64,000 nt of DNA, taken from the NCBI GenBank assembly GCA_902784615.1, contig CACZVN010000001.1, positions 173,974 through 237,973 on the forward strand, given 5' to 3'. The translations under genes and the position numbers were made by a program. Below the pieces are notes generated by a model. The model did no database searches and was not told where the DNA came from. It worked only from the letters and a program-made list of their open reading frames with translations. Every line of letters begins with the position of its first letter. Position 1 is the stretch's first letter. Source of the DNA: an uncultured Prevotellaceae bacterium. GTDB taxonomy: Bacteria; Bacteroidota; Bacteroidia; Bacteroidales; Bacteroidaceae. Below, piece after piece: positions 58,230-64,000 of this stretch.

Positions 58230-59110
58230 TGTGGACTAAACCATACGGAATGAAAGAAGGCTTCCTCATTGGAGGAGGCCTTATCATTGCAGGACTGATG
58301 CTTGAACTGAGCAGTGGTCCTGTCGATTGGGATGCCTTCCGCTGGCCTATCAATGGCATTGTACAGGCAGGAATTCTCGCGTTTATCGCAATCATCTTCC
58401 TGCTGAGGGAACGGGTGTATGGCTTACAGTTCATCGGCACCTATAAGGCCGCGATACCCGCACTGGTCTATGCCGTTGTACTCACCATCATTATGGGACT
58501 GACGCGGCAGGAAGTGAATGGAACGTGGCTGAACAATATGCTGTCGTTCTGGCCATTCGTACTGATATATGTGTATGTTGCCGTCATTCTCGGGCAAATC
58601 ATTCTCCGACGGACGTTGCATTTTAACAGTTGGCATCGCGATATTCCTTTCTTGCTGAACCACCTCGGACTGTTTCTCGCGTTGACTACCGCAACATTGG
58701 GCAATGCCGACATGCAACGGCTGAAGATGATTACGGTGAAGGGAGAACCCGAATGGCGTGCGCTGACCTCACAGCAGCAGATTGTGGAGATGCCCATCGC
58801 CATCGAACTGAAGGAGTTTATCATGGAGACGTACGATGACGGCTCGCCCCGCCGCTTTGCCTCCGACATTCAGATCCTGACGAAGACAGGCAAGAACATC
58901 CAGACCACCGTCGAAGTGAACAAACCCGTAGAGGTGGACGGCTGGAAAATTTACCAGTACGGCTATGACACGCAGATGGGTACCATGAGTCAATACTCGA
59001 TACTGGAACTGGTGAGCGACCCGTGGCTGCCGCTGGTTTATACTGGCATCTATATGATGCTCGCCGGAGCTGTATGTATGTTTATTCTTGGGGGGAGAAA
59101 GCGCGTATGA
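58229..59110 (+). CDS. ResB-like cytochrome c maturation protein
   Basis: A 293-residue membrane protein with six or so helices and a periplasmic part (about residues 150-270) containing IELKEFIMETYDDGSPRRFASDIQI and VNKPVEVDGWKIYQYGYD, typical of ResB-like (CcsB) heme delivery proteins. It works with CcsA to attach heme to apocytochromes. It lies directly between nrfA and ccsA with one- and four-base overlaps, so the set is dedicated to maturing NrfHA. Confidence 0.87.
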   Translation: MWTKPYGMKEGFLIGGGLIIAGLMLELSSGPVDWDAFRWPINGIVQAGILAFIAIIFLLRERVYGLQFIGTYKAAIPALVYAVVLTIIMGLTRQEVNGTWLNNMLSFWPFVLIYVYVAVILGQIILRRTLHFNSWHRDIPFLLNHLGLFLALTTATLGNADMQRLKMITVKGEPEWRALTSQQQIVEMPIAIELKEFIMETYDDGSPRRFASDIQILTKTGKNIQTTVEVNKPVEVDGWKIYQYGYDTQMGTMSQYSILELVSDPWLPLVYTGIYMMLAGAVCMFILGGRKRV

Positions 59111-59736
59111 CTTGGGAACAATTTATATATTTCGCAATAGCAGCAGTCTTGCTGTGGGCCGTAGGTGCCTGGGCGGCATGGCGCGAAAAGACGGCCTTGG
59201 CCTACGCATCGACCTCGTTCTCTACCGTCTTGGCACTGGTGTTCATCTGCGTCAACCTCTTCAAGCCCGAGATCCATTCCAAGACGCTGATGCCGGCCCT
59301 ACAGAGTCCATGGTTCGCCCCGCATGTCATCGTCTATATGTTCGCATACGCTGTATTAGGTGCTTCGACTGTGATGGCTTTGTACTTGCTATTCTTTAAA
59401 CGGAAAACCATTGCTGACGAAGAATTCGACATTACTGATAATCTGGTGTATGTCGGCCTGGCCTTTATGACCATCGGCATGCTCTTCGGCGCCCTGTGGG
59501 CCAAGGAGGCTTGGGGACATTACTGGTCGTGGGACCCTAAAGAGACGTGGGCTGCCATCACCTGGCTTGCCTATCTGGTGTATGTGCATTACAGACAAAT
59601 ACCCACTCACAGGCCTCGTCTCGCTTTGTGGGTATTGCTCGTCTCTTTCGTATTGTTACAGATGTGTTGGTGGGGTATCAATTACCTGCCCGCCGCCCAA
59701 GGCTCCAGCGTCCATGTCTATAGTTTGCCGTCGTGA
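59107..59736 (+). CDS. ccsA: Cytochrome c biogenesis protein CcsA
   Basis: A 209-residue membrane protein with about six helices. The heme-handling WWD-type motif appears as WGHYWSWDPKETWAAITWL near residues 137-155, and conserved histidines are in APHVIVYM and YVHYRQ. It is the partner of the ResB-like protein in system II maturation. The ATG at 59107 overlaps the resB stop; the upstream extension is not needed. It ends the nrfHA-resB-ccsA operon. Confidence 0.9.
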   Translation: MTWEQFIYFAIAAVLLWAVGAWAAWREKTALAYASTSFSTVLALVFICVNLFKPEIHSKTLMPALQSPWFAPHVIVYMFAYAVLGASTVMALYLLFFKRKTIADEEFDITDNLVYVGLAFMTIGMLFGALWAKEAWGHYWSWDPKETWAAITWLAYLVYVHYRQIPTHRPRLALWVLLVSFVLLQMCWWGINYLPAAQGSSVHVYSLPS

Positions 59737-59751
59737 ACTGACTTTACTTCA

Positions 59752-60294
59752 TTATCTTCCATATCGTTTCATTCTTTTCTCAAACTTAAACAGCCCGTCC
59801 TCTTGATCAAACTGCTCAGGCATATTGGGGTCTGGATGATACTCATTGAAGAACTCAATGGCATGGAATCCGCAGCGGTTGATGTAGAAGTGGATATTCC
59901 GGCGGTCGAAATACGGTGTGCAGGTTTCCCACACCTCTATCTCCGGATGCATCGTCTCTATAGCCTTCCAGATGGACTGGCCGATACCTTTGCTCTGAAC
60001 ACCCACCTTTACATAGAGGAATGCTAACTCTCCCATAGTGCCATTAGCGGTAATGATGGCACCGCCCACACGCTGGCCATCCTCGCTGACGGCTTCGTAG
60101 GCTTCGGCACCTTCTGCCTCTAATGACTGATAGAAGTCCTTGTCAGGCAGCACCTGCCACTGATTCGTTTCTTCAGCATCTTTGTTATATGCTTCGAAAC
60201 CATACTGGAAGGCTTCTTGCATTTCCTCTTTGAAAGCTATGGTATGCTCCTCAGAGAGTCTGACAAGTCGGATTGAGCATTTTTCTTTCGTCAT
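59752..60294 (-). CDS. GNAT-family acetyltransferase
   Basis: A 180-residue acetyltransferase. The acetyl-CoA site is in YVKVGVQSKGIGQSIWKAIE (a Q/RxxGxG/A form) near residues 94-113, and the fold-ending strand INRCGFHAIEFF is near 138. Acceptor unknown. It is convergent with ccsA and lies 12 bases downstream of the LytTR regulator gene, so it may be cotranscribed with that two-component pair. Confidence 0.85.
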   Translation of the reverse strand: MTKEKCSIRLVRLSEEHTIAFKEEMQEAFQYGFEAYNKDAEETNQWQVLPDKDFYQSLEAEGAEAYEAVSEDGQRVGGAIITANGTMGELAFLYVKVGVQSKGIGQSIWKAIETMHPEIEVWETCTPYFDRRNIHFYINRCGFHAIEFFNEYHPDPNMPEQFDQEDGLFKFEKRMKRYGR

Positions 60295-60306
60295 AATGAT
60301 TACATT

Positions 60307-61068
60307 TTAGGAGTCGAGCCAGCGCTTAACGGTGGCGACTTTGTCTTTGCTTACGATGATTTCCTCGTCGGGGGCGGCAGTCATGTGGATGCGCATCTTG
60401 CCAAGGAAATAGGAGGAGAGTTTCTGCACGGCAGCGGCGCTGATAATGAACTGACGGTTCACGCGCATAAAACGCTGGGGATCGAGCTGACTCTCTACTT
60501 CTTCGAGGGTCATGTTCAACGTGTGGTGCTTGCCTTCCAAAGTGCAGAGGCGCACCACGCCATCGCGGATGGTGATGTGGCTCACATCGCTGACGGGGAT
60601 AATCAGGAACTCGTCAGCACGATGGGGAATGAGGAAACGCTCACGATAGCGGATGGTTTGATTCTTGACGGATTCCAGAAGTTGAGCGATGGCATCGGTT
60701 GTAGAAAGGCCATTGACCATTGTTAGTTTCACCTTTGCCAAGGCAGCATGCAGCTCCTCGCTGTCGATGGGTTTCAGTAGATAGTCGATGCTGTTGAAGT
60801 GGAAGGCCTGTACGGCATAGTGGTCGTAGGCCGTGGTGAAGATAATGGGGATGGATTCGGGCACCGTGCGTAGCGAATCAAAACTGAGTCCATCGCCCAA
60901 TTGGATGTCGCTCAAAATGAGGTCTACATCAAGGTGAGTAGCATCTGCAAAAAAGGACTTCACCTCGGCATTGCTGGCGCAAGTACCTACTACCAGGTGC
61001 TCGCCTTCGAGCATCCTCCGCAAGCGGTCGGCGCTGCTCTGTTCATCTTCTATAATCAGTATCTTCAT
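60307..61068 (-). CDS. LytTR-family response regulator
   Basis: A 253-residue regulator with a receiver domain (phospho-accepting Asp54 in ILSDIQLGDG, Lys in LLKPID near 100) and a LytTR DNA-binding domain (residues about 145-250) containing RFMRVNRQFIIS. LytTR proteins bind direct repeats upstream of target genes. Its ATG overlaps the kinase stop by four bases, making a coupled pair. It is intact, unlike the LytTR remnant at 27981. Confidence 0.93.
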   Translation of the reverse strand: MKILIIEDEQSSADRLRRMLEGEHLVVGTCASNAEVKSFFADATHLDVDLILSDIQLGDGLSFDSLRTVPESIPIIFTTAYDHYAVQAFHFNSIDYLLKPIDSEELHAALAKVKLTMVNGLSTTDAIAQLLESVKNQTIRYRERFLIPHRADEFLIIPVSDVSHITIRDGVVRLCTLEGKHHTLNMTLEEVESQLDPQRFMRVNRQFIISAAAVQKLSSYFLGKMRIHMTAAPDEEIIVSKDKVATVKRWLDS

Positions 61069-61862
61069 CGTTCAATGGGGATTAGTGGAATGGTGACACA
61101 ATACTCGTCCTGTGTGTTGCTGATAGTGACCTTTTGCGAGGTCAACAGACGGTAACGCTCCACGATGTTATGCTGTCCGACACTTGTCGATTCAGCTTTT
61201 GTGATGGGCTGCTTGCGGTTGCTCACGCTGATATGCTGTCCCTCGGCAGTCACGTCGATGACGAGCGGACGCTCCTTGGTATGCTCGTTGTGCTTGATGG
61301 CGTTCTCTATCAGCATCTGCAGGGCGGCAGGGGGCAGTTTGCCTTGCATCTTAGCCACTTCGTCGGCTATCCTTACCTGAATCCCCTCGCCAAATCGCTG
61401 CTGCAGCAGGGCCAGATAGCGGTCGAGGAATGCCAGTTCCTCCTGTAGCGTCACCGTCTCGTGATCAAGGTGCGACAATGTGTAGCGATACACCTTCGAG
61501 AGGTTCATCAGATATTCCGATGCCCGCTTAGGATCTACCTCTATCAGGTCGGCCAGGATGCTGAAGTTATTGAATACGAAGTGCGGACTCAGCTGGTTCT
61601 CCAGCGCCTGCAGGCGGAACTTGTCACGCTCCCTTTCGGCTTTCTCGCGCGACCGCCAATAGTAGAGCGTCACCACCGTCGTAAACAGGCAGCAAGCGGC
61701 GTAATCCACCAACATCTCCCACGATTGCCAAGGCCATCCGTGCTTGAACATCTCCCTGAAATCCTCGTCGGTAATCAGCCACAACGCATAGTAGAACAGC
61801 AGTCCCAGCACCGAGAGCCCCAGCACCAGCAACACTCCATGTATGATTCGTTTCAGTTTCAT
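61065..61862 (-). CDS. LytS/YehU-type sensor histidine kinase
   Basis: A 265-residue kinase with two membrane helices (about residues 8-27 and 45-66) and no sensory domain, then the His-kinase region of the LytS type: LENQLSPHFVFNNFS holds the phosphoacceptor, and LPPAALQMLIENAIKHN is the ATP-binding N box. It would phosphorylate the adjoining LytTR regulator. The ATG at 61862 is four bases from the promoter box, so the message is probably leaderless; the next upstream start at 61877 lies before the box. Confidence 0.9.
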   Translation of the reverse strand: MKLKRIIHGVLLVLGLSVLGLLFYYALWLITDEDFREMFKHGWPWQSWEMLVDYAACCLFTTVVTLYYWRSREKAERERDKFRLQALENQLSPHFVFNNFSILADLIEVDPKRASEYLMNLSKVYRYTLSHLDHETVTLQEELAFLDRYLALLQQRFGEGIQVRIADEVAKMQGKLPPAALQMLIENAIKHNEHTKERPLVIDVTAEGQHISVSNRKQPITKAESTSVGQHNIVERYRLLTSQKVTISNTQDEYCVTIPLIPIER

Positions 61863-61866
61863 GCGG

Positions 61867-61874
61867 CAAATATA
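61867..61874 (-). promoter_or_regulatory. Promoter -7 box of the LytS/LytTR unit
   Basis: TATATTTG on the minus strand, four bases before the ATG at 61862. Confidence 0.7.
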
Positions 61875-61907
61875 CAATTTTCTTTTAAATTGCCAATCAT
61901 TATTTGT

Positions 61908-63323
61908 TTATTTCTTCTCTATTACCATGAGTCCACCCAGATCAGATAGATTGATGTCATCGCTGTTGATGAGTTTCTCCGGATCTGCCTTTTGAGCATC
62001 CCAAGTGGAAGGTATCGAGCAGTTTATCTGCCCCAGCACAGAGGCGGCACGTTTCTGCAAGAGTGTGTCGAAGGTCTGCATGGCCTTGTAGAAACGATTG
62101 CTTGAATAGAAGGCGTTTTCTTCTGTTCCTACGAACGAGCCGATTTCCTTATTGATGGTGTTGATGGTTTTCTTGAATCCGCCACCTTTTATATATTGAT
62201 TACACAGCACATTCAGATAGTGGTAATAGCGTGCCTTATACGCTTCGTTGGCCAACAGGTTCATGAAGAACGTACGCTTTGAGAGTTTGCTGGTGAAAGG
62301 CGTGTCGATAGGGAAGTTCACGATTTTGCTCACATCTTCCTTACTCCAAGAACTCTCTGTCATTGGCGCATCAATCCATTGTTGGCTGAAGGCGTTGGGG
62401 TCGAAATCACCGAAGCCTTCGAAATCTCCTTCATCGTCAGGATAGCCACCCCATGCGAGGTTATAGTCCCAGGGAATGAGACTGATTTTGCCGTCGGCCT
62501 CACGCAGATAATAATTCTGTACGTTCTTGCCCGTCATGCAGTCGTAGTTGACAACGATGGTCTGTAGCGCCATGTATTTCATCACGCTCTCCACATCCAC
62601 ATGCTCTTCGATGTCCTTGCCCTCTTCCACGCTCTTGAGTGCTGCCACCACACGTTGCATAGAAGCCTCGCCACCTCTCACCTTCGCAAAGTCTGAGATA
62701 TCGCCATACATCTTCAAATCATCGCCTGTGTAGGCCAGATTGTGATAAGGCTTGTAGATGTTGGTCTTCTCATCAGTATAGTTGCGTTTGCAGAAATGCT
62801 TGTCGATGGCCTCCACCATCAGATAGCAGCCGAAGTATTTACCGTTTAGGGAAATCTTTGCATAGTTGGTTAACGGTGCGGGCAGTCCGATATAGCGACA
62901 CATGTCATAGACCACGGCATCCTTCATCTGAGTGGCATCCCAAATGTTGTTGTTCAGCAACAGCTTCGTCATGCCGTGATATTTCTGACCTTTTTTATAC
63001 TTGTTTAGTTTCAGGGTAAAACTGTATCTGTCGGACTTCATGTTTGTCACGTCATCCAAACTGCTGGCACCTTTGGTTCGGATGGCGACACTATCAAATC
63101 TTTCCCCGTTGATGGTGACGGAGCACACATGATACTGCTTGTCACGTGCATGTTCGATGATGGCCTGCCACGTGCTGTCAGGCATGTTGATCTCTACAGT
63201 AGCAATCTCCCCAAGGGAGAACAAAGATTCTGCATACTTTTTCTTAGCCGCAACTTGGCTTTTCGCCACCAAGCAGCACAACAGCACTATGGCTGCGATA
63301 AATAATTTTGTTCCATTCTTCAT
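61908..63323 (-). CDS. CotH kinase-family secreted protein
   Basis: A 471-residue exported protein with a signal peptide (residues 1-22). VEINMPDSTWQAI starts the domain, VAIRTKGASS and FTLKLNKYKKGQKYHGMTKLLLNNN lie in the N-lobe-like part, YFGCYLMVEAIDKHF follows, and LIPWDYNLAWGG near residue 288 carries the aspartate of the metal site. CotH proteins are protein kinases of spore coats in Bacillus; related surface proteins in Bacteroidetes have unknown targets. A near-consensus box (TAATTTCG, 63343-63350) lies upstream. Confidence 0.87.
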   Translation of the reverse strand: MKNGTKLFIAAIVLLCCLVAKSQVAAKKKYAESLFSLGEIATVEINMPDSTWQAIIEHARDKQYHVCSVTINGERFDSVAIRTKGASSLDDVTNMKSDRYSFTLKLNKYKKGQKYHGMTKLLLNNNIWDATQMKDAVVYDMCRYIGLPAPLTNYAKISLNGKYFGCYLMVEAIDKHFCKRNYTDEKTNIYKPYHNLAYTGDDLKMYGDISDFAKVRGGEASMQRVVAALKSVEEGKDIEEHVDVESVMKYMALQTIVVNYDCMTGKNVQNYYLREADGKISLIPWDYNLAWGGYPDDEGDFEGFGDFDPNAFSQQWIDAPMTESSWSKEDVSKIVNFPIDTPFTSKLSKRTFFMNLLANEAYKARYYHYLNVLCNQYIKGGGFKKTINTINKEIGSFVGTEENAFYSSNRFYKAMQTFDTLLQKRAASVLGQINCSIPSTWDAQKADPEKLINSDDINLSDLGGLMVIEKK

Positions 63324-63489
63324 ATCTTCGCGTTTTTGGCTGCGAAATTACAACCTTTACGCGCGAAATAGAAGAAGAAAGAAGGTGAAACGGGAAAAAT
63401 GGGCGGTGAAACGAACTAATATGCCTATATCGCTGTGAGCGGCGTTATCATATTATTATCGTCGTGCCACAGCTGAATGCATGAGTTGC

Positions 63490-64000
63490 TTATCCATTTA
63501 GCACTTTCAGGAACCGCTTATCGTTCATCTGTTCATTAGTTAGATACTCGCCATCGCGGAAGAAAGCGTAGGTGGTGATGGGCGTAGGTGCGTTTTGTGC
63601 CTCAGACTTGCTCTGCAGATGAATGGCCTTGAACGGTACGCCCTGTTCCTTTGCAACGGCCTCAAGTACTGGAACATATTTCGCATTAAACGGGCACTGG
63701 CTGGTGTAATACAACACATATCCACGTTCTGCTATCTTCGGATGCCTGGCATATTCCTTGAATTGGGGAATTGGTGTATCTGCCGAGAAAGGAAGATACC
63801 AGAGTTGGATGCCGTTGTCTGCCTCGTCGCATACCTTGAATCCCTTGTGTGCTAAGAATTTAGGATCGGCCAGAAAAGGCTTCTTCTTTGCCGATGAGAG
63901 AATGCACAAACCGCTCTTCCCCTTCTCCTTACTATCTCTGATACATTCGTCGAGCAGGTCGTTGGAATAGCCATGTCCCTTGAAACTACCCGATACCCAG
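63490..64000 (-). CDS. GNAT acetyltransferase with YoaP-like C-terminus (partial)
   Basis: The frame is open to the window edge, so the N-terminus is missing. About 170 residues are present. The first part, SFKGHGYSNDLLDECI and GLCILSSAKKKPFL, is the acetyl-CoA-binding end of a GNAT domain, and the rest (VLYYTSQCPFNAKYVPVLEAVAKE) looks like the YoaP thioredoxin-like domain with a single cysteine. Substrate unknown. It is separated from the CotH gene by 166 bases with no gene or clear terminator. Confidence 0.7.
   Translation of the reverse strand, partial: WVSGSFKGHGYSNDLLDECIRDSKEKGKSGLCILSSAKKKPFLADPKFLAHKGFKVCDEADNGIQLWYLPFSADTPIPQFKEYARHPKIAERGYVLYYTSQCPFNAKYVPVLEAVAKEQGVPFKAIHLQSKSEAQNAPTPITTYAFFRDGEYLTNEQMNDKRFLKVLNG

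Overview
The window looks like a chromosomal segment of a Bacteroidales bacterium, most likely of the Prevotella group. Three things point there: almost every transcription unit starts with the Bacteroidetes -7 box TAnnTTTG, Shine-Dalgarno sequences are scarce, and the gene set (GldH, RicT, HTCS-like regulator, Wzi-family protein, TrpB2, NrfHA with ResB/CcsA) fits. Base composition is close to even. No ribosomal RNA, CRISPR array, tRNA, transposase or integrase gene was found.

Layout. 1-1763: end of mrdA (PBP2) and rodA. 1774-5483: leftward operon metF-holB-ricT-gldH. 5573-11632: a membrane transporter, a GH3 beta-glucosidase, ndk, and a GH51 arabinofuranosidase. 11789-15498: sensor kinase, XylE-type sugar porter and single-domain response regulator in one rightward unit. 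15502-22272: dnaX, a DivIC/FtsB-like gene, a DUF4369-like lipoprotein, pyrC and a free-standing MetH reactivation domain, then a leftward GT2-plsC-phosphoesterase operon that continues to 23812. 23904-27891: mfd and hsp20. 27942-28822: a gene-poor stretch with a LytTR remnant and a large foldback repeat. 28846-39255: trpB2, a sodium/solute symporter, a sensor-less hybrid two-component regulator, trxB-gpx, rpmE2, a UDG-like protein with udk, and small membrane or secreted proteins. 39403-52264: exopolysaccharide locus (wza, wzz, wzy, wzx, four GT2 enzymes or initiating transferase, Wzi family) interrupted by an ECF sigma operon. 52376-52753: tmRNA. 53197-59736: a redox and nitrite-ammonification block (thioredoxin, NapH-like ferredoxin, OxyR, Crp/Fnr, NrfH, NrfA, ResB, CcsA). 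59752-64000: acetyltransferase, LytTR/LytS two-component pair, CotH-like protein and the end of a GNAT/YoaP protein.

How the genes work together. The 9.6-15.5 kb region joins arabinoxylan-type hydrolysis, pentose import and signalling. The 39-52 kb region encodes a Wzx/Wzy-type polymer pathway from initiation to export. The 53-60 kb region forms a respiratory nitrite reductase system with its own cytochrome c maturation genes and redox regulators.

Most unusual signals. Two perfect 72- and 74-bp palindromes lie in frame inside mfd. A roughly 390-bp foldback repeat lies at 28.3-28.7 kb. Other leads are a run of hairpins between ndk and the arabinofuranosidase gene, an orphan promoter plus hairpin that may be a small RNA, a sigma-54-like site before hsp20, and a short tmRNA tag. 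All assignments come from reading the sequence; no database search was run.
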